Shown here: piece after piece, positions 1-8,041 of the stretch
How the letters are laid out: each line of letters opens with the position of its first letter
Numbering within the stretch: position 1 is the stretch's first letter
NCBI RefSeq assembly: GCF_044142105.1
Contig: NZ_JBGTYM010000002.1
Coordinates: 619,893-683,892 of the forward strand
Reading direction: 5' to 3'
Source of the DNA: Pseudogemmobacter sp044142105
Lineage (GTDB): Bacteria; Pseudomonadota; Alphaproteobacteria; Rhodobacterales; Rhodobacteraceae
Length of the DNA stretch: 64,000 nucleotides
Program-made: the position numbers and the translations under genes
The notes under the pieces: model-generated
What the model was told of the DNA's origin: nothing
Database searches by the model: none
The model's input: the letters and a program-made list of their open reading frames with translations, nothing else

Positions 1-23
1 CATCTGTTTTCGAAAGTGCCCCG

Positions 24-1379
24 ATGAATGCGATTGACGAAAAGCTTCAGCCGATCCTGGCCGAAGTGACCCGGCGCAATGCAGGCGAACCGGAATTCCA
101 CCAGGCCGTGCACGAAGTCCTGGAAAGCCTTGGCCGCGTGGTGGCGAAACATCCGCAATACCTGGACCTTGCCCTGATCGAGCGGATCTGCGAGCCGGAG
201 CGGCAGATCATCTTCCGTATCCCCTGGGTTGATGACAAGGGCCGGGTCCAGATCAATCGCGGTTTCCGGGTACAGTTCAACTCTGCGCTTGGTCCCTACA
301 AAGGCGGTATGCGCTTCCATCCCTCGGTGAATGTGGGGATCATCAAGTTCCTTGGCTTCGAGCAGACGTTCAAGAACGCGCTGACCGGAATGCCGATCGG
401 CGGCGGCAAGGGCGGGTCGGATTTTGATCCCAAGGGCAAATCCGATGGCGAGATCATGCGCTTCTGCCAGTCGCTGATGACCGAACTTCATCGCCATCTG
501 GGCGAGCAGACCGACGTTCCGGCAGGCGATATCGGCGTCGGCGGGCGCGAGATCGGCTATATGTTCGGCCAGTACAAGCGGCTGAACAACAAGTATGAGG
601 CAGGGGTCTTCACCGGCAAGGCGCTGGCCTATGGCGGATCGCGCGCGCGGACCGAGGCGACCGGATACGGCAATACCTATTTCGTCCAGGCCATGCTGGC
701 CACGAAGGGCACCTCGTTCGACGGCAAGACCGTGGTGGTATCAGGGTCCGGCAATGTGGCGACCTACACGATCGAGAAGGTGCAAAGCTTCGGCGGCAAG
801 GTCGTCGCCTGTTCGGATTCCAGCGGCTATGTGCTGGACGAGGCTGGGATCGACCTTGCCTTGCTGAAGGAAATCAAGGACGTGCGGCGCGAGCGGATTT
901 CGGAATATGCCCGTCGCCGCGGCGCTGGCGTGCATTTCATTCCTGCCGACAGGGGCTCGGTCTGGGATGTCGCCTGCGATGTCGCGATGCCGTCGGCCAC
1001 GCAGAACGAGCTGTCGGGCAAGGATGCGCGCGCGCTGGTCAAGAACGGTGTGATCGCGGTGGGCGAGGGGGCGAACATGCCCTGCACGCCCGAAGCCGTC
1101 CGTATCTTCCAGGAGGCCGGCGTACTCTTCGCTCCGGGCAAGGCCGCGAATGCGGGCGGCGTCGCGACCTCGGCGCTGGAGATGCAACAGAATGCCAGCC
1201 GCGACAGCTGGACTTTCGATCAGACCGAGGCGCGCCTTGCCACGATCATGCGCGGCATCCACGACACCTGCGCGGCCACCGCCGAAGAGTATGGCGCGCC
1301 CGGCGATTACGTGCTGGGGGCCAATATCGCCGGCTTCGTCCGCGTGGCCGAGGCGATGCGGATGCTGGGCGTGATCTGA
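24..1379 (+). CDS. gdhA: NADP-specific glutamate dehydrogenase
   Basis: Catalyses reductive amination of 2-oxoglutarate to glutamate with NADPH in the cytoplasm, assimilating ammonium. The 451-residue length is that of the hexameric bacterial GdhA class. The substrate-binding loop PIGGGKGGSDFDPKG lies near residues 122-136 and carries the catalytic lysine region; the dinucleotide-binding motif VVSGSGNVATYTIEK starts near residue 237. The ATG at 24 gives the usual N-terminus; only 23 bases of upstream sequence are visible, so its promoter is outside the window. It converges on fabA and the two share a hairpin terminator. Identification by overall sequence is very secure. Confidence 0.97.
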   Translation: MNAIDEKLQPILAEVTRRNAGEPEFHQAVHEVLESLGRVVAKHPQYLDLALIERICEPERQIIFRIPWVDDKGRVQINRGFRVQFNSALGPYKGGMRFHPSVNVGIIKFLGFEQTFKNALTGMPIGGGKGGSDFDPKGKSDGEIMRFCQSLMTELHRHLGEQTDVPAGDIGVGGREIGYMFGQYKRLNNKYEAGVFTGKALAYGGSRARTEATGYGNTYFVQAMLATKGTSFDGKTVVVSGSGNVATYTIEKVQSFGGKVVACSDSSGYVLDEAGIDLALLKEIKDVRRERISEYARRRGAGVHFIPADRGSVWDVACDVAMPSATQNELSGKDARALVKNGVIAVGEGANMPCTPEAVRIFQEAGVLFAPGKAANAGGVATSALEMQQNASRDSWTFDQTEARLATIMRGIHDTCAATAEEYGAPGDYVLGANIAGFVRVAEAMRMLGVI

Positions 1380-1396
1380 GCCGATCGTCAGACAGA

Positions 1397-1422
1397 AAAG
1401 CGGGGCCTTCGGGCCCCGCTTT
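1397..1422. terminator. Bidirectional intrinsic terminator between gdhA and fabA
   Basis: An 11-bp perfect stem (1397-1407 with 1412-1422) closes on a TTCG tetraloop. The stem ends in AAA on one side and TTT on the other, so it can stop transcription of gdhA (plus) and fabA (minus). Confidence 0.85.
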
Positions 1423-1448
1423 GCACTTCGCCTGTCGAGATGCGGCGT

Positions 1449-1958
1449 TTACGCCTCGGACAGCGCGACCTTCATGTCCTTGACCAGATAGATCGTTTCG
1501 CCATCGGCTTCGACCCGGCCATCGGCCACGCCCATGGTCAGGCGGCGGGTCTGCACAGCCTTGGTGAAATCGACGTAATAGGTCAGCTTCTTGCGGTCGG
1601 GCCGCACCATGCCGGTCAGCTTGACCTCGCCCACGCCCAGCGCATAGCCGCGCCCCTGCCAGCCGCGCCAGCCCAGGTTGAACCCGGTAAGCTGCCACAG
1701 GCCATCAAGCCCAAGGCAGCCCGGCATGATCGGGTTGCCGGGGAAATGGCAGGAAAAGAACCACAGGTCGGGGGTGATGTCGAATTCGGCGACCACATGC
1801 CCTTTGCCATGTTCGCCGCCATCTTCCGATATGTCGGTGATGCGGTCCATCATCAGCATGGGCGGTTCGGGAAGCTGGGCATTGCCGGGGCCGAAAAGCT
1901 CTCCCCTGGCACAGGCCAGAAGCGCCTCGCGGTCGAATGTCTTAGGGTATTGCCCCAT
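1449..1958 (-). CDS. fabA: 3-hydroxydecanoyl-ACP dehydratase/isomerase
   Basis: Bifunctional enzyme of anaerobic unsaturated fatty acid synthesis: dehydrates 3-hydroxydecanoyl-ACP and isomerises trans-2 to cis-3-decenoyl-ACP. The product from the ATG at 1958 is 169 residues, the family length. It shows the hot-dog fold signature WFFSCHFPGNPIMPGCLGLD with the catalytic His (residue about 70) and, in the helix, the Asp of GLDGLWQL. An earlier in-frame ATG at 2075 would add 39 low-quality residues and overlap the leader of irr; the GGGAGGA ribosome site in front of 1958 supports the shorter form. Its usual partner fabB is not beside it here. It is divergent from irr. Confidence 0.95.
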   Translation of the reverse strand: MGQYPKTFDREALLACARGELFGPGNAQLPEPPMLMMDRITDISEDGGEHGKGHVVAEFDITPDLWFFSCHFPGNPIMPGCLGLDGLWQLTGFNLGWRGWQGRGYALGVGEVKLTGMVRPDRKKLTYYVDFTKAVQTRRLTMGVADGRVEADGETIYLVKDMKVALSEA

Positions 1959-2104
1959 CTGCCCCGGTTCCTCCCTGTTCGCAGAAATTGTTGCCTTCCC
2001 TGTAACAGAGGCATGGATTGCAGGGCAAGGGCAGGGGGAGAATCGGGGCAATTGGCGCCTGCGGCTTGAAAGCACGGGCCAGCGCGCCTTATACTGCGTT
2101 TAGG

Positions 2105-2560
2105 ATGCAGGAAAAGGCGCGGGCAGGAATGCGCGGATCGGATCTGTCGGCAGAAGACCGGGCGGCGACCTGGCTGGATCGCGGGGGCTTGCGCCCGACG
2201 CGGCAGCGGCTTGCGCTTGCGGCGATGCTCGTGGGCGATGGCGAGAACCGCCATGTCACCGCCGAGGGCCTGTATGAGATGGTGGGACGGGCGGGCGAGA
2301 AGGTCAGCCTGGCGACGGTCTATAACACCCTGCGCGCCTTTTGCGGCGCGGGGCTGATGAACGAAGTCGTGGTCGACGGTTCGAAAAGCTATTTCGACAC
2401 CCGCATGGACGACCATCCGCATTTCTACTGGGAAGACACGGCCACCCTGACCGATGCGCCCAAGGAAGAACTGAAGATCGCGGGCCTGCCCGAAGCCCCC
2501 CCGGGCACCGAGATCGCCCGCGTCGAGGTGGTCATCCGCCTGCGCCGTCAGCCGCGCTGA
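2105..2560 (+). CDS. irr: Fur-family iron response regulator Irr
   Basis: Predicted haem-responsive transcription factor that represses or activates iron-dependent genes in alphaproteobacteria. The product is 151 residues from the ATG at 2105; a second ATG at 2129 would give 143 residues and is equally plausible. The winged-helix core includes GLRPTRQRLALAAML and VSLATVYNTLRAF, and the metal/haem region has the DDHPHFYWED motif. Fur-type zinc cysteine pairs are absent, which is typical of Irr and separates it from Fur and Zur. It lies divergent to fabA; no clear ICE box (TTTAGAA-type) was found in front of it. Confidence 0.88.
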   Translation: MQEKARAGMRGSDLSAEDRAATWLDRGGLRPTRQRLALAAMLVGDGENRHVTAEGLYEMVGRAGEKVSLATVYNTLRAFCGAGLMNEVVVDGSKSYFDTRMDDHPHFYWEDTATLTDAPKEELKIAGLPEAPPGTEIARVEVVIRLRRQPR

Positions 2561-2654
2561 TCACAGGGGCGCGCGAAGCTGCGCGGCCTGTCATTTCTGT
2601 CTTGCGGCTATTCCTGCCCGTGGCATCTGCCGCCAGCCAGAGGCGCTTTGCCGG

Positions 2655-3524
2655 TCAGAACCACTGCCCCGGTTCCATCAGGCCCAGATCCATCAATTGC
2701 TGGCTGTGCCAGTCGAACGGGATCGAATTGTGCCAGCGGAAATTCTGGATGTCGAAGCGCGAGCCGGGGTTGCTGCGCAGGGCCTTGGCGGTGCGGAACG
2801 AGCAGACGGCGGCGGTCAGGTTGTTGTGCCAGGGGCAGGCGAAGGTGTTCAGCTCTTCCTCGCTGAAGGTGAAATCGGGCCGCAGCTTCAGCCCCTTCTT
2901 CGCCTTGAAGATTGCGACCCGGTCGATCTTGCGTTTGGTCCAGGGGACATGTTCCTCGAATCGCCAGCGCAACCCGCCAAAGAAATCAAGCTGCCGCTCG
3001 CGCGGTGCCCAGCCCTTGGCCTCGTCCTTCCGCGCGAGCGCATAATAGCCCGACCGGTCGAGATGGGCATCGTCCAGCGAGACCGCATTGCCGAAGCGGT
3101 CAAGGTCGCCGGCATAAAGGTCGATGACATAGGTCAGCATCGCCTCGCGGCGTTCCTCGGCATGAAAGGCCACCAGGTCGCGGAAGCTGCGCGTCTCGCA
3201 GAAGGGGAAGAACAGGTATTCGGCATTGTAGCAGTAATACATCCAGATGCCCGGCGCGGCCTCGGCGATGCGGGTCACGGCCTGCGTCAGGGCCGCTTCG
3301 GCATGGACATCATGCCAGGTGATATGGATCAGCTCGGCCAGGTCCGTCGGCAGGGCCAGACCCTCGGGCGCAAGCAGCAGCACGTCCCGAAAGCCGGCTT
3401 GAAGGTGGTGGCGCAGGGTGGAGGCGACCTCGACCTCGTCTTCGGCCATGATCACGGCAAGCGGTCCCTTGGTCAGCGCCGCCTTGCCCTTGGCGAGAAA
3501 TGTCTCAAGGTCTGGGTGGATCAT
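2655..3524 (-). CDS. Glycosyltransferase family 2-like protein
   Basis: A 289-residue soluble protein without signal peptide, divergent from miaB (135-bp gap) and convergent with irr. The N-terminal half (KGPLAVIMAEDEVEVASTLRHH) resembles the start of the glycosyl transferase family 2-like proteins common in Rhodobacteraceae, and the body is rich in aromatic residues (WMYYCYNAEYLFFPF near residue 95, then WHNSIPFDWHSQQLMDLGLM near the C-terminus). I did not find a textbook DxD sugar-nucleotide motif in canonical context, although EDEVE could serve. Function and substrate are unknown; the family call is from general resemblance only. Confidence 0.6.
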   Translation of the reverse strand: MIHPDLETFLAKGKAALTKGPLAVIMAEDEVEVASTLRHHLQAGFRDVLLLAPEGLALPTDLAELIHITWHDVHAEAALTQAVTRIAEAAPGIWMYYCYNAEYLFFPFCETRSFRDLVAFHAEERREAMLTYVIDLYAGDLDRFGNAVSLDDAHLDRSGYYALARKDEAKGWAPRERQLDFFGGLRWRFEEHVPWTKRKIDRVAIFKAKKGLKLRPDFTFSEEELNTFACPWHNNLTAAVCSFRTAKALRSNPGSRFDIQNFRWHNSIPFDWHSQQLMDLGLMEPGQWF

Positions 3525-3658
3525 GCTGCCCTCTGCCCCGCGGCGATTGTTGCGCAGATTCGGTCAATCATCCGTGCAAGGCAAGGGGGCGGTTGTCGGC
3601 GCGCTGCCATTGCCCCACCGGGCGGGCGGGTGTAGAAGGCCCGCCTCAGGAGGCACGC

Positions 3659-4969
3659 ATGGCTGACGTGAAGAAGCTCTACCTCAAGACCTATGGCTGT
3701 CAGATGAATGTCTATGACAGCGAGCGCATGGCCGAAGCCATGGGCGCCGAGGGCTATGTCACCACCGAGGTGCTGGAAGAGGCCGATATGGTGCTTTTGA
3801 ACACCTGCCATATCCGCGAGAAGGCCTCCGAAAAGCTCTATTCCGACCTGGGCCGCCTCAAGCCGCTCAAGGCCGGCAAGCCCGATCTCAAGATCGGCGT
3901 CGCCGGCTGCGTGGCCCAGGCCGAGGGCGACGAGATCCTGCGCCGGATGCCGTTGGTCGATCTGGTCGTCGGGCCGCAGGCCTATCATCGCCTGCCCGAG
4001 ATGGTGCGCAGACAGGGGCAAAGCGTCGATACCGAGTTTCCGGCCGAGGACAAGTTCGACCACCTGCCGCAGCGCAAGGGCAAACGCGGCCCGACCGCCT
4101 TCCTGACGGTGCAAGAGGGCTGCGACAAATTCTGCGCCTTTTGCGTGGTGCCCTATACACGCGGGGCCGAGGTCAGCCGCCCGGCGGCGCGGCTTCTGGC
4201 CGAGGCGCGCGATCTGGTAGAGCGTGGCGTGCGCGAGATCACGCTGCTGGGCCAGAACGTCAATGCCTGGCATGGCGAGGGGCCGGGGCCGCGCGGCCTG
4301 GGCGATCTGATCCGCGCGCTGGCGGCGATCCCGGGGCTTGACCGCATCCGCTATACCACCAGCCATCCCAATGACATGGCCGATGACCTGATCTCGGCGC
4401 ATGGCGAGGTGCCGCAATTGATGCCCTATCTGCATCTTCCGGTGCAGTCGGGCAGCGACCGCATCCTCATGGCGATGAACCGCAAGCACACCGCGGCGCA
4501 GTATCTCGACCTTGTCGCCCGCATCCGCGCCGCGCGTCCCGACATCCTGCTGACCTCGGATTTCATCGTGGGCTTCCCCGGCGAGACCGATGCCGATTTC
4601 GAGGCGACGATGGCCCTGGTGCGCGCCGTCGGCTATGGCGCGGCCTTCAGCTTCAAATATTCCGCCCGGCCGGGCACGCCCGCCGCCGAGAAGGCCCCGG
4701 TGGACGAGGCTGTGGCAGATGCGCGGTTGCAGGCGCTTCAGGCGTTGATCACCGAACAGCAGCGCGCCGCGCAGGCGGCGATGGTCGGGCGTGAGATTTC
4801 CGTGCTCTATGAAAAGCCGGGCCGGATGCCGGGGCAGATGGTGGGCAAGTCCGAACATCTGATGGCGGTCTTCCTTGACGATGCGCAGGGCCGCGTGGGC
4901 GATCTGGTACGGGCCCGCGTATTGGCCGCGGCGCCGAATTCGCTTTCTGCGCGGCGCTTGCCCGGCTGA
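3659..4969 (+). CDS. miaB: tRNA-2-methylthio-N6-dimethylallyladenosine synthase
   Basis: Radical SAM methylthiotransferase that adds the ms2 group to i6A37 of tRNAs reading UNN codons. The 436-residue product has the N-terminal UPF0004 domain (YLKTYGCQMNVYDSERM, with further cysteines in NTCHIREKA and GCVAQ), the radical SAM cluster motif CDKFCAFCVVPYTRG near residue 158, and a C-terminal TRAM region (VGREISVLYEKPGRMPGQMVG). A strong AGGAGG at 3648-3653 places the start at 3659 rather than at upstream in-frame codons. In many alphaproteobacteria miaB directly precedes phoH; here two envelope genes intervene. Confidence 0.96.
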   Translation: MADVKKLYLKTYGCQMNVYDSERMAEAMGAEGYVTTEVLEEADMVLLNTCHIREKASEKLYSDLGRLKPLKAGKPDLKIGVAGCVAQAEGDEILRRMPLVDLVVGPQAYHRLPEMVRRQGQSVDTEFPAEDKFDHLPQRKGKRGPTAFLTVQEGCDKFCAFCVVPYTRGAEVSRPAARLLAEARDLVERGVREITLLGQNVNAWHGEGPGPRGLGDLIRALAAIPGLDRIRYTTSHPNDMADDLISAHGEVPQLMPYLHLPVQSGSDRILMAMNRKHTAAQYLDLVARIRAARPDILLTSDFIVGFPGETDADFEATMALVRAVGYGAAFSFKYSARPGTPAAEKAPVDEAVADARLQALQALITEQQRAAQAAMVGREISVLYEKPGRMPGQMVGKSEHLMAVFLDDAQGRVGDLVRARVLAAAPNSLSARRLPG

Positions 4970-5029
4970 ACCGCGCCAGGCCTGCAACCCCAGCGAGTTT
5001 CTGCGGCAGGGACAAGGCCGAATGTCCTG

Positions 5030-5047
5030 CCGAACCGTGTGGTTCGG
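5030..5047. repeat. Perfect 7-bp hairpin in the miaB to OmpA-like gap
   Basis: CCGAACC and GGTTCGG flank a GTGT loop, followed on the plus strand by AAAAA. Without a plus-strand T run it is not a canonical miaB terminator; it may be an mRNA structure or a protein site in the leader of the OmpA-like gene. Confidence 0.4.
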
Positions 5048-5173
5048 AAAAACCATACGCTATATGAATGCCTTAGCTTGGCCGCCGCCCAGTCGAATCC
5101 GCTTTACTTCCCGGGTCGGCGACGGCAATCCTGCGATAGTAGTTATCAAAGTTTGGTGAAGGGGGCTCTCGCT

Positions 5174-5743
5174 GTGAGCGGATTTTCACGCGCTATGCGT
5201 ATTCTTGCGGCAGGGGTCGTCCTCGCGACCGGATTGTTTGTCGCCCATGCCGCCCCGGCGCAAACCCAGCCCGAGGTCGTCGGCCAGATTGAATGGGGCG
5301 TCTGGGTCGACGATGACGGCTGCATGCATTGGTGGGCCGATGGCGGACATGAGGGCTATATGGTCCCCCGCCGCAACCCCAAGACCGGCAAGCCGGTCTG
5401 TCTGAAGAAGAATACCTGCCTGGTCGAGAACACCGACACGCTGTTTGCCACCGACAGCGCCAAGCTGACTGGCGCGGGACGCGAGCGCCTTCGCAAGTTC
5501 TTCAGCCAGTCGGGGGCTTTTGGCTATGCCATCTACGGCCACACCGACAGCCGCGCCTCGGATGAGTATAACATGAGCCTCTCGAAGCGCCGCGCCCATG
5601 CCGTGGCCGAGGTGGCCCGGTCGGTCGGAGCCTCGGTCGAGCGTGAACTGGGTTTTGGTGAACGCCAGCCGATCGCCTCGAACAGCACGGCGGCTGGCAT
5701 GGCCAAGAACCGCCGCGTCGAAATCGTTTGTTACCAGTGGTGA
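5174..5743 (+). CDS. Secreted OmpA-family protein with N-terminal Cys module
   Basis: Predicted periplasmic protein of 189 residues that should bind peptidoglycan. GTG at 5174 is chosen because GAAGGGGG lies 8-14 bases upstream; an ATG at 5195 lacks a ribosome site. Residues 8-33 form a signal peptide (MRILAAGVVLATGLFVAHAA, cleavage near AAPA). A short module VDDDGCMHWWADGGHEGY with PKTGKPVC follows, then an OmpA C-terminal domain (DTLFATDSAKLTGAGRERL ... IYGHTDSRASDEYNMSLSKRRA ... NRRVEI). The same Cys module recurs in the next gene. No transmembrane barrel is present. The domain call is firm; the physiological role is unknown. Confidence 0.85.
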   Translation: MSGFSRAMRILAAGVVLATGLFVAHAAPAQTQPEVVGQIEWGVWVDDDGCMHWWADGGHEGYMVPRRNPKTGKPVCLKKNTCLVENTDTLFATDSAKLTGAGRERLRKFFSQSGAFGYAIYGHTDSRASDEYNMSLSKRRAHAVAEVARSVGASVERELGFGERQPIASNSTAAGMAKNRRVEIVCYQW

Positions 5744-5748
5744 ACGCC

Positions 5749-6177
5749 ATGAAAAGCATCGGGAACATCGGCTTCGGCCTGGTCGGGTCGCTTCTTCTTG
5801 CGGGGTGCGTAACCGAAAGTTTCGAAGGGGCAGAGCGGTACAAAGGTGCCGAGTCGGTCATCGCCACCGGCCAGGACCAGGGCAAGGACGAAGGCGTACT
5901 CGTCAATGGGCGCGCGGCCATCGCCTATGATCCCGATGGCTGCCAGAACTGGATCATGGATGACGGGCTCGAAGGCTATTCCACCCCGCGCTACGATCCG
6001 GCTTCGGGCCTTCCTGTCTGCAACGACAAATATCCGCCGGGCACCGTGCTGCGGGACTACCAGACCGGCGACGAAGGCGTTTCCGACCGGGTGTCGGGCC
6101 ATGGCATCAAGACCGTCGTGGTCAAATCCTGCCCCTCGGGCACCCATTCCGTCGAGGGTATCTGCGTTCCGGGCTGA
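5749..6177 (+). CDS. Small lipoprotein with the same Cys module
   Basis: A 142-residue predicted lipoprotein, five bases after the OmpA-like gene and probably cotranscribed. The lipobox LLLAGC ends at Cys-20. The segment YDPDGCQNWIMDDGLEGY with PRYDPASGLPVC matches the preceding protein's module at the DGC, W, D-G-x-EGY, PR and G-x-PVC positions, so the two genes probably arose from a shared module. The C-terminus carries two more cysteines (SCPSGTHSVEGICVPG). I do not recognise a named family. An in-frame ATG at 5728 would overlap the upstream gene and lacks a fitting signal peptide. Confidence 0.75.
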   Translation: MKSIGNIGFGLVGSLLLAGCVTESFEGAERYKGAESVIATGQDQGKDEGVLVNGRAAIAYDPDGCQNWIMDDGLEGYSTPRYDPASGLPVCNDKYPPGTVLRDYQTGDEGVSDRVSGHGIKTVVVKSCPSGTHSVEGICVPG

Positions 6178-6228
6178 TGCCGCCGGAACCCGGCCGTCTT
6201 ATATGCGTTTCCTGCCCATGGGTTGCGC

Positions 6229-6261
6229 CGAAAGGGCCGCGGAGAAACCGTGGCCCTTTCG
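6229..6261 (+). terminator. Intrinsic terminator after the lipoprotein gene
   Basis: A 14-bp stem (6229-6242 with 6248-6261, one G-U pair) closes on AGAAA and is followed by the pyrimidine-rich CGCTTTCTT. It separates the OmpA/lipoprotein pair from phoH. Confidence 0.65.
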
Positions 6262-6413
6262 CGCTTTCTTAGGGGATTTTGCAGATTTGCCGCAAAATGT
6301 CACAATTCCTGCGCAGTCCCCCGCAAGATATGGTGTCAGGGATGAAATCGCTTGCCAGATTGAACCGGCGGTCGCACCATCCCATATAGGCCCTGCCACA
6401 GAAGGAGACCCTC

Positions 6414-7421
6414 TTGGGCATCAGCGCGCTGACCCCCCCGACCAAGCCCGAGGACATGATCGAAACCATCCTCGAATTTCCCGACAACCGGCTTCTGATC
6501 GAGCTGTGCGGCGAATTTGACCGCAACCTCGCCCAGATCGAGCATCAGGTCGGCGTCCATATCCTGCGGCGGGGCAACCGTCTGGCGGTGATCGGCGAAA
6601 AGGCGGGCAGGGATCAGGCAGCGGCGGTGTTGCGTTCGCTTTACGCGAAACTGGAAGGAGGCCGCAGCGTGGCGGCAGGCGATGTGGATGGCGCGTTGCG
6701 CATGGGGCGCCCGGTCAGCCCGGCAGCCGAGGGCGAACAGATCGAACTGTTCACCTCTGGCATGGAGTTGCGCACCCGCAAAAAGCCGATTGAACCGCGC
6801 ACCGAGGCCCAGAAAGCCTATGTGGCGAACCTGTTCCAGAACGAGTTGGGCTTCGGCATCGGCCCCGCCGGCACCGGCAAGACCTATCTCGCCGTCGCCG
6901 TGGGCGTGACCATGTTCATCTCGGGCGCGGTCGAGAAGATCGTCCTCTCCCGCCCCGCCGTCGAGGCGGGCGAACGTCTGGGCTTCCTGCCCGGCGACAT
7001 GAAGGAAAAGGTCGATCCCTATATGCAGCCGCTTTATGACGCGCTGAACGACTTCCTGCCGGCCAAGCAGGTTGAAAAGCTGATCCAGGAAAAGCGCATC
7101 GAGATCGCGCCTCTGGCCTTCATGCGCGGCCGCACCCTGTCGAACGCCTTTGTCGTGCTGGACGAGGCGCAGAATGCCACTTCGATGCAGATGAAGATGT
7201 TCCTCACCCGTCTGGGCGAGGGCAGCCGCATGGTCATCACCGGCGACCGCACGCAGGTCGACCTGCCGCGCGGCACCGCTTCGGGTCTGGCCGAGGCCGA
7301 GCGCATCCTCAAAAACGTCAAGGGCGTCAGCTTCAACTATTTCACCTCGAAGGACGTGGTCCGCCATCCGCTGGTCGGCCGCATCATCGAGGCCTATGAA
7401 GCCGACGAGGCGCAGGGCTGA
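6414..7421 (+). CDS. phoH: PhoH-like ATPase
   Basis: Cytoplasmic P-loop ATPase (YbeZ type) that works with YbeY in rRNA and RNA metabolism. The 335-residue product has a Walker A motif GPAGTGKTYLAVAVG near residue 148 and a Walker B region VVLDEAQNATSMQMKMFL near residue 246. The start is a TTG at 6414, supported by AAGGAGA 5-11 bases upstream; the first ATG (6456) has no ribosome site. It is followed by ybeY, corC and lnt in the conserved order. A 7-bp inverted repeat ATTTTGC/GCAAAAT at 6276-6298 lies in its 236-bp upstream region. Confidence 0.94.
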   Translation: MGISALTPPTKPEDMIETILEFPDNRLLIELCGEFDRNLAQIEHQVGVHILRRGNRLAVIGEKAGRDQAAAVLRSLYAKLEGGRSVAAGDVDGALRMGRPVSPAAEGEQIELFTSGMELRTRKKPIEPRTEAQKAYVANLFQNELGFGIGPAGTGKTYLAVAVGVTMFISGAVEKIVLSRPAVEAGERLGFLPGDMKEKVDPYMQPLYDALNDFLPAKQVEKLIQEKRIEIAPLAFMRGRTLSNAFVVLDEAQNATSMQMKMFLTRLGEGSRMVITGDRTQVDLPRGTASGLAEAERILKNVKGVSFNYFTSKDVVRHPLVGRIIEAYEADEAQG

Positions 7422-7497
7422 CACGCCCGGCATGCCGAGATCGACAGGGGCAGGGCTTGGCCTTGCCCCTTTCTCGTCCGACCTGTAGGGCCGCGCC

Positions 7498-8001
7498 ATG
7501 CAGATGCTTGTCGATACCGTGATCGAGGAGGAGCGCTGGGAAGGCTTCGGCCTCGCGGCCCTGGCCGAAACCGCAGCGCGGGCCGCGCTTGCGCATCTGG
7601 GCCACCCTGCGACGTGCCTGGAAATCTCGCTTCTTGGCTGCGACGACGCGCGAATCGCGGTCTTGAACGGCGAATTCCGGGCCAAGCCCAAGCCCACCAA
7701 TGTGCTGTCCTGGCCCGCCTGGGACCTTTCGCCGGAAATGCCGGGCGGTCAGCCCGAAGACCCCGAAACCGGCACCGCGGATGACCCCGAACCCCTGGGC
7801 GATATCGCCATCGCCTGGGAAACCTGCGCGCGCGAGGCGGAAGAGCAGGCCAAGCCGATGCGCGACCATGTCACGCATCTGATCGTTCATGGCTGTTTGC
7901 ATCTTCTGGGCTATGACCATGAGACCGAGGCGGATGCCGCGCTCATGGAAGGCCACGAAGTGGCGATACTTGCCTCGCTGGGTCTTTCTGACCCATATTA
8001 G
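7498..8001 (+). CDS. ybeY: Endoribonuclease YbeY, rRNA maturation factor
   Basis: Zinc-dependent single-strand endoribonuclease needed for 16S rRNA 3'-end maturation and 70S quality control. The 167-residue product contains the signature HLIVHGCLHLLGYDHETEAD near residues 123-142, whose three histidines bind the metal. The conserved TNVLSWPAW segment (usually TDVLSFP) is near residue 66. It follows phoH by 76 bp and precedes corC, the standard neighbourhood. Confidence 0.95.
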   Translation: MQMLVDTVIEEERWEGFGLAALAETAARAALAHLGHPATCLEISLLGCDDARIAVLNGEFRAKPKPTNVLSWPAWDLSPEMPGGQPEDPETGTADDPEPLGDIAIAWETCAREAEEQAKPMRDHVTHLIVHGCLHLLGYDHETEADAALMEGHEVAILASLGLSDPY

Positions 8002-8041
8002 GGGGCCTCTGCGCGACAGGGGTGTTTTGGGCAAAGGACCA

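Noticed and set aside
5039..5173. An upstream ATG at 5039 as start of the OmpA-like gene
   Set aside because: It would place 45 unrelated residues before a good signal peptide; the GTG at 5174 has a clear ribosome site.
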